Below are positions 6,939 through 15,545 of a stretch of DNA of 64,000 bases, piece after piece. Source of the DNA: CALXVA01 sp944392465 (GTDB lineage Bacteria > Bacillota > Clostridia > TANB77 > CAG-508). Below the pieces are notes generated by a model. The model ran no database searches. It was not told where the DNA came from and saw only the letters and a list, made by a program, of their open reading frames with translations. Positions within the stretch are counted from its first letter, which is position 1. The number at the start of each line of letters is the position of its first letter. A program made the translations under genes and the position numbers. Location: positions 1 through 64,000 of the forward strand of contig OZ006978.1 in NCBI GenBank assembly GCA_963931155.1, written 5' to 3'.

Positions 6939-8312
6939 TTATTTTACATTTAAAAATCTAGATATTTTATTTAGAAATTCTTCATTGCTTTTTGTTGCCA
7001 TCATTTGATCTATCAATTGCTCTGTTACTTCAATAACAGATTTTGATGCCATTGCTTTTCTTAATGCAAATACTACTTCTAATTCTTTAGGTGTAAGTAA
7101 TAGCTCTTCCCTTCTTGTTCCAGATTTATTTATATCTATAGCCGGGAATATTCTTTTTTCTGAAAGTCCTCTATCTAAGTGTACTTCCATATTTCCTGTT
7201 CCTTTGAATTCTTCAAATATTACATCATCCATTCTACTTCCGGTTTCTATTAATGCGGTTGCTAATATTGTAAGGCTACCTCCATTTTCAATATTTCTAG
7301 CAGCACCAAAAAACTTTTTTGGTTTATGTAATGCACTTGGATCTAATCCACCTGATAATGTTCTTCCTGATGATGGTATAACTAAATTATATGCCCTTGC
7401 TAGCCTTGTTATACTATCTAGTAATATAACAACATCTTTTTTCTGTTCTGTAAGTCTTTTTGCTCTTTCTAAGACCATCTCTGCAACCTTTACATGATGT
7501 TCTGGTAATTCATCAAATGTTGAATATATAACATCTCCTTTTATAGAACGACGCATATCTGTTACTTCTTCTGGTCTCTCATCTATTAAAAGTACAATTA
7601 ATTCAATTTCAGGGTTATTAGTACTAATTGAATTTGCAATTTTCTTTAACAATGTAGTTTTCCCTACTTTAGGAGGAGCTACAATCATACCTCTTTGCCC
7701 TTTCCCAATAGGTGACATTAAATCTATTATTCGCATTGCGTATTCGTTACTTTTGGTTTCTAGGTGAATTCTTTCGTTAGGATGAATTGGTATTAAGTCG
7801 TCAAATTTTGTCCTTTTATATGCTTTTTCTGGAGCTTCTCCATTAACCTCTCCTACATATATTAAGGCAGGAAATTTTTCCTCTTCTTTTGGCATTCTAG
7901 CAATACCTTTTACTTTATCTCCTTTGTCTAGCTTAAATCTTCTTATTTGTACTGGTGAAATATATACATCTTTTGATGTTGATAAATAATTTTCACCTCT
8001 TAAAAATCCATATCCATCAGGCAGTACTTCTAGTACACCTTCTACTATTTTATCATCTGCATTTGTTATTTTATATGTATTTTCGTGTTGTTCATCTACA
8101 TTAGAAAGAACATTTTCTATACTTTTACTTTGTTCAGATGTTTTAGGTTCTTTAATTATGTTAGAATTTTCATTGTTTATTGTATTACTTTCATCATGTT
8201 CAGAATTTAAAAAAGTTATTAATTCATTCTTTTTTAATTTTGAAACATTTTTTACACCTTTCTCTCTTGCCATTTGGCGTAATTCTACTAAAGTATATTT
8301 TTCTAATTCCAT
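6939..8312 (-). CDS. rho: Transcription termination factor Rho
   Basis: 457 residues. Residues 1-40 form the SAP-like Rho N-terminal domain (YTLVELRQMAREKGVKNVSKLKK). A low-complexity linker follows at about 43-75, then the RNA-binding cold-shock fold (VLEVLPDGYGFLR) and the RecA-type ATPase. Walker A is GQRGMIVAPPKVGKTT, Walker B is KKDVVILLDSITRLARAY, and the Q-loop/R-loop region (RTLSGGLDPSALHKPKKFFGAAR) is present. The hexameric helicase ends transcription of untranslated RNA. AAGGGGG lies before the ATG. The Asn/Ser-rich insert is common in low-GC species. It is monocistronic by appearance. Confidence 0.97.
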   Translation of the reverse strand: MELEKYTLVELRQMAREKGVKNVSKLKKNELITFLNSEHDESNTINNENSNIIKEPKTSEQSKSIENVLSNVDEQHENTYKITNADDKIVEGVLEVLPDGYGFLRGENYLSTSKDVYISPVQIRRFKLDKGDKVKGIARMPKEEEKFPALIYVGEVNGEAPEKAYKRTKFDDLIPIHPNERIHLETKSNEYAMRIIDLMSPIGKGQRGMIVAPPKVGKTTLLKKIANSISTNNPEIELIVLLIDERPEEVTDMRRSIKGDVIYSTFDELPEHHVKVAEMVLERAKRLTEQKKDVVILLDSITRLARAYNLVIPSSGRTLSGGLDPSALHKPKKFFGAARNIENGGSLTILATALIETGSRMDDVIFEEFKGTGNMEVHLDRGLSEKRIFPAIDINKSGTRREELLLTPKELEVVFALRKAMASKSVIEVTEQLIDQMMATKSNEEFLNKISRFLNVK

Positions 8313-8449
8313 ATATGCCCCCTTATAAGTTTATTGTTTTAGATTAATTATAGTTTATTATTATTACATAATAAAACATGATATTTATATTTATTATTTT
8401 GTTGTTTTTGGATAAAAAAGGATTAAATAAGTTTGAATAAAATAATTGT

Positions 8450-8471
8450 GAGGCATAATAAAATATGCCTC
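8450..8471. repeat. Short inverted repeat between divIC and rho
   Basis: GAGGCATA (8450-8457) pairs with TATGCCTC (8464-8471). It lies 11 bases after the divIC stop codon and could be a weak terminator or pause for that operon. The T-run is poor. Confidence 0.5.
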
Positions 8472-8481
8472 TTAATATATT

Positions 8482-8763
8482 CTAATTTTCGACATCAATA
8501 TATACTCTTTCATTTGGATAATACATGTCCAATTTTTCTCTTGCTATTTGTTCTATATATTCATCTGAATTTATATTATCTTTCATTTCTTGAAGTTCTT
8601 TATTTTCTTCTTGTGCCATTTCGATATCATCCTTATATGTATCTTTAATGTTGGCATAAGAATTTAATGTTTTTTGCTGAGAAACTAAAGTATATATAAA
8701 ATATATTAAAAATGCTATTACAAATAATTTTTTAAATATATTTTTTCTTTTTATGTTTTTCAT
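8482..8763 (-). CDS. divIC: Septum formation initiator DivIC/FtsB family
   Basis: 93 residues. A basic start leads into one membrane segment (about 12-28), then a coiled coil (about 30-70) with an extracytoplasmic C-terminal part ending LDMYYPNERVYIDVEN. The motif EYIEQIAREKL-MYYPNE is typical of the family. The protein joins FtsL and DivIB at the division septum. GGAGTGA precedes the ATG. The order yabP-yabQ-divIC is the one known in Bacillus and Clostridium. Confidence 0.9.
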   Translation of the reverse strand: MKNIKRKNIFKKLFVIAFLIYFIYTLVSQQKTLNSYANIKDTYKDDIEMAQEENKELQEMKDNINSDEYIEQIAREKLDMYYPNERVYIDVEN

Positions 8764-8826
8764 ATGTATATATCACTCCAGAATTAATCTATTTATATTT
8801 TTCTACATTTTTTACGAAAATCCTTC

Positions 8827-9288
8827 TTATTTGTTAAAATTTGTTAAATTTTTTGTATGTTTTTCTTTATTTGAGGTTATTTTTAAATTTTTTGAAAGAT
8901 TATTATATACATTTTTTACAATTTTCTTAGTAAAATTACAAACTTTAATTATTGATTTCATAATTGGATTAATAATTATTTTACGTATGAATAAAATAAT
9001 TTTTGTACAAATGTTTATTATATATTTACTTATACTAACAAGGTACACAACGATTCCTAATGCAATACCTAAAAACATGTATCCACGTATTTCTCCATTA
9101 TTTACTATAAAAATACTAAATAAAAGAATAACCGCGGATATTAATAAAAACATTAAATCATGTATAAATGTTATGATATCTGATGTTTTAAAGCATTTTC
9201 TTATAATTCTAAATAAATCAAATATTATTCCTATAATTACACCTATAAGTATAAAAAATAAAAATTTAGATATCTCACTTAATATCAA
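8827..9288 (-). CDS. yabQ: Spore cortex biosynthesis protein YabQ
   Basis: 153 residues. Four hydrophobic segments are visible (about 8-24, 39-60, 67-88 and possibly 95-108), followed by a basic tail. The N-terminus (LILIGVIIGIIFDLFR-like, here FFILIGVIIGIIFDLFRIIRK) is typical of YabQ, a membrane protein of the forespore envelope needed for cortex. It starts with TTG eight bases after GGGGAG. It lies 20 bases after yabP and is co-transcribed with it and divIC. Confidence 0.85.
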   Translation of the reverse strand: MILSEISKFLFFILIGVIIGIIFDLFRIIRKCFKTSDIITFIHDLMFLLISAVILLFSIFIVNNGEIRGYMFLGIALGIVVYLVSISKYIINICTKIILFIRKIIINPIMKSIIKVCNFTKKIVKNVYNNLSKNLKITSNKEKHTKNLTNFNK

Positions 9289-9308
9289 ATTTTTTACTCC
9301 CCTTCTCC

Positions 9309-9617
9309 CTATCTAAATAATTTATTCAAAAATCCTCCTTGATTCTTTCTTTCTATATCTTTTTCACTATATCCGAGATTAATTATTTCCCCGTCTATAA
9401 TTACATCTGATGTATCTAAACTTAATTTATTTATTCTTAAGTTTTCTCCTTTTACTGTTAATAGTCCTAATTCAGTTTCCAAAATTACTATCTGGTCATC
9501 AAAACTTAATACATCTAAAACTCCTGATATACTTAACTTTTCTCGATTCTCTAAAATAATATTTTGTACAGTATTTATATTTTGAGAATTATTATTTTTT
9601 CTTTCATCAATTGTCAT
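9309..9617 (-). CDS. yabP: Sporulation protein YabP
   Basis: 102 residues. It shows the YabP/YqfC fold pattern (ENREKLSISGVLDVLSFDDQIVILETELGLLTVKGENLRINKLSLD), which is mostly beta strands. It is made in the mother cell and works in spore envelope assembly. It opens the yabP-yabQ-divIC operon. Its leader (9618-9669) carries a repeated motif and a TTG-started upstream ORF that overlaps the yabP start. Confidence 0.9.
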   Translation of the reverse strand: MTIDERKNNNSQNINTVQNIILENREKLSISGVLDVLSFDDQIVILETELGLLTVKGENLRINKLSLDTSDVIIDGEIINLGYSEKDIERKNQGGFLNKLFR

Positions 9618-9669
9618 TTTTGATCCATTCCTTTCCTTGGCACAAATTGGTTTTCAACCTTTCTCCTCC
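9607..9669 (-). promoter_or_regulatory. Leader motif copy A with upstream ORF, before yabP
   Basis: On the minus strand: GGAGGAG, AAAGGTTGAAAA, then AATTTGTGCC and AAGGAAAGGA. A TTG codon at 9657 with GGAGGAG upstream opens a 16-codon frame that stops at 9607, inside yabP. The same motif recurs before the genes at 25465, 25776 and 61357. Confidence 0.5.
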
Positions 9670-9731
9670 ATGTTTTATATAATTTCTATAAATAATTATA
9701 TTCAGAACTTGTCTTTTTAGAACTAAAACAC

Positions 9732-9794
9732 AAAAAAACACTACAAATATTAGTATTATGTTAAAAAACATCTAATATTTTGTAGTGTTTTTTT
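9732..9794 (-). terminator. Terminator of the aspartokinase gene
   Basis: A long stem (about 20 bp, AAAAACACTACAAATATTAG with its near complement) has T-runs on both strands. It lies about 35 bases after the stop codon at 9828. Confidence 0.85.
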
Positions 9795-9827
9795 ATTGGT
9801 TTTAATTTAGTTTGAAAAATAATCTGT

Positions 9828-11009
9828 TCATTGTATTAGTTCATGATGTAATTGTTCTAATAATTTATTATTAACTTTTTCTTTTGTCATGATTGCTAAC
9901 TTACATTCTTCTAGTTGTATATTAAATATATCAATTGAATTCATCTCAAAGATTTTAATCGCTTTTTTCATTATATCTTTATTATTTAATATTCCATATC
10001 CCACAAGAGAAACTCTTGAGATATTAGTAAATGATGAACTATATTGAGATAATTTGTTTTCTAACAGTTTTTGAAATTTACTTAAGTCCAATGCTTTTAT
10101 TGTAAATGTAATATTAAAGCTGTTGTGACTATTATTAATTATGTTAGAAGGTATAATATCTTGTTTTAATAATAAGAAATATACATCGTTAAAAATATCT
10201 TGATTGTAGTTATCATATTTTAAATTAACTAAAAATAAATTATCATTTTTTACAATACTTTTAATTGAGCTTTCTTCTATTTTATTATTTATTTTTGTTC
10301 CAATATTATTATTAAAAGTAGAGCCTGTTTCTATAAGTACATCATATTTTTCAGCAATTTCAACACATCTATTATGAAGTACTTTTGCACCTTCATTAGA
10401 TAAATCTAGCATTTCAGTATATGATAGTTCAGGTATTTTTTTTGCATCAGGTATTTTGTTAGGATCTGTAGAGTAAACGCCATCAACATCTGAAAAAATA
10501 TAACAATGATTTGCTTTAATTGCTGAAGCAATTGCAACAGCAGTAGTATCTGATCCTCCTCTACCAAGTGTTGCTATATCTTTATTATCATTAATCCCTT
10601 GAAAACCTGCTATAACAACAATTTTTCCTGCATCTAATTCTTTCTTTACTCTTTCAGTATTAATATATTCAATTTTTGCTTCTTCATTTGTATTAGAAGT
10701 ATAAATTCCTGCTTGCCATCCTGTTAAAGAAATTGCTTTATATCCTAATCTATTTAATAAAATAGCTAGCTTAGAACTTGATATTTGTTCCCCCGTACTT
10801 AAAAGAGCATCCATTTCTCTTTTATCAGGTTCATAAGATAATTCTTTTGCTTCTTTAATTAAATTATCAGTTGTTTTACCTTGTGCTGAAACAACAACAA
10901 CGACTTTATTCTTATTATTATAAAAATCAATAATTTTATTAGCAACAATATTTAATTTTATATTATCTGCTGTTGAACTTCCTCCAAATTTTAATACTAC
11001 AGTTTCCAT
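9828..11009 (-). CDS. lysC: Aspartate kinase
   Basis: About 393 residues from the ATG at 11009, supported by AAAAGGAC nine bases upstream. The longer frame to 11045 lacks such a site. It opens with VVLKFGGSS, the substrate lysine motif, followed by the amino acid kinase fold with TLGRGGSDTTAVAIA. About 100-130 residues at the C-terminus form two ACT-like regulatory domains, less well conserved than usual. It phosphorylates aspartate, the first step to lysine, threonine and methionine. No lysine riboswitch is visible in the short upstream gap. Confidence 0.93.
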   Translation of the reverse strand: METVVLKFGGSSTADNIKLNIVANKIIDFYNNKNKVVVVVSAQGKTTDNLIKEAKELSYEPDKREMDALLSTGEQISSSKLAILLNRLGYKAISLTGWQAGIYTSNTNEEAKIEYINTERVKKELDAGKIVVIAGFQGINDNKDIATLGRGGSDTTAVAIASAIKANHCYIFSDVDGVYSTDPNKIPDAKKIPELSYTEMLDLSNEGAKVLHNRCVEIAEKYDVLIETGSTFNNNIGTKINNKIEESSIKSIVKNDNLFLVNLKYDNYNQDIFNDVYFLLLKQDIIPSNIINNSHNSFNITFTIKALDLSKFQKLLENKLSQYSSSFTNISRVSLVGYGILNNKDIMKKAIKIFEMNSIDIFNIQLEECKLAIMTKEKVNNKLLEQLHHELIQ

Positions 11010-11091
11010 TATTAAACAGTCCTTTTTTATAATTGTCCAAGGCAAAATATATTTATATTTTGCCTATAATATATTTTATTTTGTAATTTAA

Positions 11092-12214
11092 TTAATTGTT
11101 CCCTATATTTTTAATGTATTTTAAATAACTAGTAATAAATCCGTTTAAATCTCCATCCATAACTGCATCTACATTACCAACTTCATAGTTTGTTCTATGG
11201 TCTTTTACTAAAGTGTATGGGCAAAAAATGTATGAACGAATTTGGCTTCCCCATGCTATATCCATTTGTACACCTTTTAGCTCATCAATTGTATTTTTAT
11301 GCTCTTGTTCTTTAATGTGTAACAGCTTAGATTTAAGCATCTTTAAGGCTGTTTCTCTATTTTGTAATTGTGACCTTTCTGTTTGACATGTTACAACAAT
11401 ATTTGTAGGAATATGTGTAATTCTGACTGCCGAAGATGTTTTATTTACATGTTGACCACCTGCACCAGAGGCTCTATATGTATCTACTCTTAAATCATCT
11501 GGATTAATATCTATTTCTATATCATCAGTAATTTCAGGTAATACTTCTACAGAAGCAAAAGAAGTGTGTCTTCTTCCACCTGCATCAAATGGGGATATTC
11601 TAATTAATCTATGTACACCTTGCTCACCTTTTAAATATCCATATGCATAATTGCCAGATACTAAAAATGTAACACTTTTAATTCCTGCTTCGTCTCCAGG
11701 TAAATAATCTAATTCCTCTATTTTGTAACCATTATCATTTGCCCATCTACAATACATTCTATAAAGCATTTGAACCCAGTCATGAGCTTCTGTTCCCCCT
11801 GCCCCAGGGTGAAGTGTTATTATTGCGTTATTAGTATCATATTTATTAGATAATAAAGTTGATATTTCTAATTTATTAACTTTTTCCTCAAGCCTACTAA
11901 CACTTTTGTTTAATTCTTTTTCAAGTTCAAATTCACTTTCTTCCTTTAGCATTTCATATAATTCTTTTATATTTTTTAATTCGCTTTCTGTCTCTTTAAA
12001 ATTAGATATTTTATTTTTCAATTCTGTGATTTTTTTTAAAATTTTTGAACTATTTTTTACATCATCCCAGAAACTTGTGCTAGTTGTTTTACTCTCTAGC
12101 TCTTCTAATTCATTTTCTAGTTTATTAATGTCAAAGTGAATCACCAATTTCTTTTAATTTAGAATTTAAATTTGAAATTTTGGTAGAAATCTCTTCTAAC
12201 TCTATTTTTATCAC
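11092..12214 (-). CDS. prfB: Peptide chain release factor 2 with programmed +1 frameshift
   Basis: The main frame (11092-12133) has the RF2 signature SPFDAGG for stop recognition and the GGQ loop (SGAGGQHVNKTSSAVRI) that releases the peptide. The first 24-27 codons lie upstream in another frame and end CTT TGA C at 12136-12130, so a +1 shift at the in-frame UGA is needed. The upstream frame starts at GTG 12214 or, better spaced from AGGAG, at ATA 12205. The total is about 370 residues, normal for RF2. The shift lets low RF2 levels raise its own synthesis. Confidence 0.95.
12130..12147 (-). promoter_or_regulatory. RF2 autoregulatory frameshift site
   Basis: CTTTGAC at 12136-12130 is the known slippery stop. 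The usual AGGGGG stimulator is missing. Instead GGTGAT ends three bases before CTT and is complementary to AUCACC of the 16S 3' end, one step upstream of the normal anti-SD core. Confidence 0.85.
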
Positions 12215-12227
12215 TCCTATCGTTTGG

Positions 12228-12446
12228 TTATTGCCAGAAATACAACAATATATTAAGTATAAATAATATAAATAAAATTATTAAAAAGGTATTTATTATT
12301 TTTATGTATTTATTATATTGTTGCATTTCTACCTTATTCTCATTATTATTCTCTTTTTTTAAAATATTATTTATCTTGCTTTTTATAATTATTTTTAGAT
12401 TATATAATGCGAACATAACAATTATCAGTAGAATTAATTTAAACAT
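12228..12446 (-). CDS. Small two-segment membrane protein
   Basis: 72 residues from the ATG at 12446, which has GGGTGA six bases upstream. There are two hydrophobic segments (about 2-17 and 50-70) around a Lys/Asn-rich cytoplasmic loop. It lies between prfB and the acyl-CoA synthetase on the same strand. The family is not recognised. Confidence 0.55.
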   Translation of the reverse strand: MFKLILLIIVMFALYNLKIIIKSKINNILKKENNNENKVEMQQYNKYIKIINTFLIILFILFILNILLYFWQ

Positions 12447-12471
12447 TATTATCACCCATTTAAATATTAAT

Positions 12472-14166
12472 TTATATTAAATCTAAATTAGCTTGTCTTT
12501 TAATTTTATTAGTAGTGGTTTTTATTAATGGTTCTTCAGTAATTAATATTCCACGGATTGCTTTATATTTTGGCATTATTTTATTTATTTCTTTTATTTT
12601 GTCCTTTAGAACTTTTAAGATTTTTTCATCTGTTTCTACCTTATATGCTTCTTTCATTATTTCTCTATCAAAAACAATTTTAACATTAATTTTAATATCT
12701 TCTTTATCATCAGATTGTTGTTTTCCAAATATAAAAGATTCTTTAACACCTTCAATTTTGTTAACAAGGCTTTCCATTTCCTCAGGAAATATATTTTTAC
12801 CATTTTTTAAAACTATAACGCTTTTCTTTCTACCACATATGAATATGTATCCATCTTCGTCAATTTTTGCTAAATCTCCTGTTGAAAACCATCCATCATT
12901 AAATACCTCGTTTGTTGCTTTTTGGTCTTCAAAATATCCAAGCATAACACTTGGTCCTTTTACAGCAAGTTCTCCCATTCCTTCTGAATCAGGGTCGTCT
13001 ATTCTAACCTCAAGATTTGGTAAGGCTTTTCCTATTGAACCGACTCTAAAGTTTTCGTTGTTTTCACAGCCTATAACAGGAGATGTTTCCGTTAATCCAT
13101 AACCTTGGCATAAATTTATTCCCCAATCTCTAAAAGCATATTCTACTTCTGTATCTAATGCCGCAGCACCACTAACAAATAACTTAATGCATCCGCCAAA
13201 AATATTGTGAATATCTTTAAATATTTCTTTTTTCTCAGCCATAGTTTTATTTCTATTAGTTTCCATTAATTTTTTTACTGCTTCCAATTTTCCAGCTTTT
13301 TCAAGGTTTTTTATAATGTTCTTATACATTGCTTCATATATAGCTGGAACAAAGCATGCAAATGTAATCTTATATTCGTTTAAATTTTCTACTATATGTC
13401 TAATTCCATCACAATAAGATCTTTGTGCACCAACATATAAAGAAAATATCATTCCTGTGGTACATTCAAATACATGATGTAAAGGTAAAAATGATAATAT
13501 CCTATCACTTGAGTCTATACCTAATATTGTTGAAAAAGCCATAACATTTGTTGCTAAGTTTTTATGTGATAATGCAACTACCTTTGATTTAGATGTTGTA
13601 CCAGAAGTAAATAACATTATTTGCATCTCATCAGGATTTATTTTTGCATCTATAAATTCTCTGTGTCCTTCTTTAACTAATTTTTCTCCTCTTTCAATTA
13701 ATTCTTTTTGAGAATAAATTCCTTCTTTATGAATATCAGAATCCATAGATATTAAATGTTTTAATTTGTTTTTTTCACTGTATTTTATTCTTTCTATAAC
13801 ATCTTGATATTTCTTTGAATAAAAGATTGCTTCTACTTGTGATCTTTCGATTAATTCTTCTAATTCATTTTCAGGTAATGATTTATCAAGAGGAACTACA
13901 ATGCCTGTGCCACAAACAACTGACATATAAGCAAGTTCCCATTCATATCTATTTTCGCCTATGACAGCTATTCTTTTATCCTTTAATCCTAAACTAATTA
14001 ATGCTGTTCCAAGATAATCTATCATATCTCTTATTTCTTTATGAGTATATATTTTATATTTGCCATCTCCAACTTTTATTTTATAACCTGGTTTATTTCC
14101 ATAAAGTTCTCTTGTTTTGTTTAACATATCTTTTAAATCTGTAATTTGTAATACGTTTTTTTCCAT
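12472..14166 (-). CDS. Long-chain acyl-CoA synthetase (AMP-forming ligase)
   Basis: 564 residues. ANL-superfamily motifs appear in order: P-loop LFTSGTTSKSK (about 190), LPLHH, GAAALD, QGYGLTETSP (about 350), GWFSTGDLAKID (about 430) and the hinge GRKKSVIVLKNGKNIFPEE. The lysine-bearing A10 region near the C-terminus (TTTNKIKRQ) is present. It activates a fatty acid as acyl-AMP and then acyl-CoA. GGAAGG is followed by an out-of-frame ATG before the chosen start, a context seen at several genes here. Substrate length cannot be told from sequence. Confidence 0.9.
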   Translation of the reverse strand: MEKNVLQITDLKDMLNKTRELYGNKPGYKIKVGDGKYKIYTHKEIRDMIDYLGTALISLGLKDKRIAVIGENRYEWELAYMSVVCGTGIVVPLDKSLPENELEELIERSQVEAIFYSKKYQDVIERIKYSEKNKLKHLISMDSDIHKEGIYSQKELIERGEKLVKEGHREFIDAKINPDEMQIMLFTSGTTSKSKVVALSHKNLATNVMAFSTILGIDSSDRILSFLPLHHVFECTTGMIFSLYVGAQRSYCDGIRHIVENLNEYKITFACFVPAIYEAMYKNIIKNLEKAGKLEAVKKLMETNRNKTMAEKKEIFKDIHNIFGGCIKLFVSGAAALDTEVEYAFRDWGINLCQGYGLTETSPVIGCENNENFRVGSIGKALPNLEVRIDDPDSEGMGELAVKGPSVMLGYFEDQKATNEVFNDGWFSTGDLAKIDEDGYIFICGRKKSVIVLKNGKNIFPEEMESLVNKIEGVKESFIFGKQQSDDKEDIKINVKIVFDREIMKEAYKVETDEKILKVLKDKIKEINKIMPKYKAIRGILITEEPLIKTTTNKIKRQANLDLI

Positions 14167-14312
14167 AAATTAATTTCATTCCTTCCTCAAAGTATAAATT
14201 CAATCGGATTAATATCCTGTTTATTATATTTTTTTATTAACCAGCCACTATTATATATTAACATACAATATCAGTCAATATATAATACTACTTATTCTAA
14301 CATTTAAATTAC

Positions 14313-14343
14313 AAAAAAAGGAGAATGGAAACTTCCATCCTCC
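14313..14343 (-). terminator. Terminator of purC
   Basis: GGAGGATGGAA, a 2-base loop and TTCCATTCTCC (one G-U) on the minus strand, followed by a run of T. It lies 55 bases after the purC stop codon, where the base composition returns to AT-rich. Confidence 0.85.
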
Positions 14344-14352
14344 CATGAAGCG

Positions 14353-15187
14353 TGTAACCAAACCAATGTCCATGCCTAACTTGCTTTGATGCAGATGCTA
14401 CTTCATAGCCTCCAACATCGAAACGAGCTTCTGGTAAACCTCCGAGACCTCTTCATCAGACTCGCCCCTGCGGAAAATGTCCTTGTCCACGGAGTTTCCA
14501 TGCTCGTCCTGCAACCTGCAGGTGTCCTGACTGAACTCATCACAGAGCATGATTACTCCGGTCTCCACATCATAGCCGAACTCCACTTTGAAGTCGACCA
14601 GATCGAGACCGAGTTCCTTGAAGAACTCGGTAGCCACATCGTTAATGATGTCCATGTACGCATAGATGATGTCAAAGTTGCTTTCATCATCAACGAGTCC
14701 AAGGGCAAGAGCGGCGTCACAGTTGATGAGCGGGTCGTGGAACTCGTCGTTCTTGTAGGTAAACTCGACAAGGAGAGGCTTGAAAGGTCGCCCAACCTCG
14801 ACTCCATACCTACGGCAGAAGCTTCCTGCAGCGAAGTTGCGTCCGATGACCTCGAGAGGAATCATCTCTGCACTCCTCACGATCTTCGAGGAAGGAGTGG
14901 TTCCTTCGGACACATAGTGAGTAATCACGCCCTTCTCTGCGAACTTCTTAAAAAGCAAGGTGGACACCAAGTTGTTGGCGTACCCCTTACCTTCGACGAC
15001 GTCCTTCCTAGCTCCGTCACCGGCGGAAATGCGATCCGTGCACTCCATCTCAATGACGTCAGGCATGACATCGCCGTTATCGGCCAGAACCTCGTACAAG
15101 GTGTTGGCCTTTCCGGCATATATCTCTTTGCCACGCTTCATTATTTCCTCCTTAGAATTATCCATTGGAGCATCGGCATTGGTTACA
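14353..15187. repeat. Short inverted repeats flanking the GC-rich purC segment
   Basis: TGTAACCAA at 14353-14361 and its complement TTGGTTACA at 15179-15187 sit outside purC on both sides. Neighbouring bases are also partly matched (CCAATG / CATTGG). They could be ends of a transferred segment. A 9-base match may also be chance. Confidence 0.35.
14398..15141 (-). CDS. purC: SAICAR synthetase (purine biosynthesis)
   Basis: 247 residues from the ATG at 15141, which has AAGGAGG six bases upstream. The longer frame to 15165 has no such site. Typical PurC motifs are GKANTLYEV, DRISAGD, SEGTTPSSKIVRSAEMIPLEVIGRN and KVEFGYD. It joins aspartate to CAIR with ATP, step seven of purine synthesis. No other pur gene is near. 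In 14401-14520 I count 64 of 120 bases as G or C, against roughly a quarter to a third in neighbours, so it was probably acquired from another lineage or is an assembly join. Confidence 0.93.
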   Translation of the reverse strand: MKRGKEIYAGKANTLYEVLADNGDVMPDVIEMECTDRISAGDGARKDVVEGKGYANNLVSTLLFKKFAEKGVITHYVSEGTTPSSKIVRSAEMIPLEVIGRNFAAGSFCRRYGVEVGRPFKPLLVEFTYKNDEFHDPLINCDAALALGLVDDESNFDIIYAYMDIINDVATEFFKELGLDLVDFKVEFGYDVETGVIMLCDEFSQDTCRLQDEHGNSVDKDIFRRGESDEEVSEVYQKLVSMLEAMK

Positions 15188-15223
15188 TAATATATTATAA
15201 ATTGATTTTATATTATTGTCAAC

Positions 15224-15545
15224 TTAAACTCTTAGTTTAAATGTTTTTGGTGCATACTTATATGCTAAAAATAGAGAAATCAAACTATATGCTATACAAA
15301 ATAATATTGTTGCAATAAATAATACATTACCAAGTAATGAACTGAAAAGAAAATACTCATTGCTATAATCGATATAAACAATATTGCATAGTTTATTGGA
15401 TTATCTGTTCCACCAGATAAGTATAATAATAATGCTAAACCTCCAACAATTAAAATTGCCGGCATTAAGTTTATTGTTATCAATGTTTTTAATCTTTCTT
15501 TAAATATTCCAACTCGAAAATAAGAACCTGACCCATAGCACTATA
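15224..15545 (-). pseudogene. C-terminal remnant of an ABC-type permease, frameshifted
   Basis: One frame reads …GIFKERLKTLITINLMPAIL then two membrane segments up to FILFISIIAMSIFFS-like sequence. A different frame then continues SSLLGNVLFIATILFCIAYS… and ends KYAPKTFKLRV before a stop at 15224. The switch falls in a TTTTCTTTT run near 15346. No start codon or N-terminal part is present. It lies just downstream of the CmpB-like gene. The transporter family is inferred from the membrane pattern only. Confidence 0.65.

Noticed and set aside
8753..9316. 187-codon plus-strand frame over yabQ and the divIC start
   Set aside because: Antisense to yabQ, composed of Phe/Ile runs, no ribosome site.
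9732..11091. Lysine riboswitch for the aspartokinase
   Set aside because: The gap upstream of lysC is too short and shows no such fold; the long hairpin downstream is a terminator.
14386..15240. 284-codon plus-strand frame (and shorter frames) over purC
   Set aside because: Antisense to a clear PurC. Long shadow frames are expected because this gene is GC-rich. No ribosome site.
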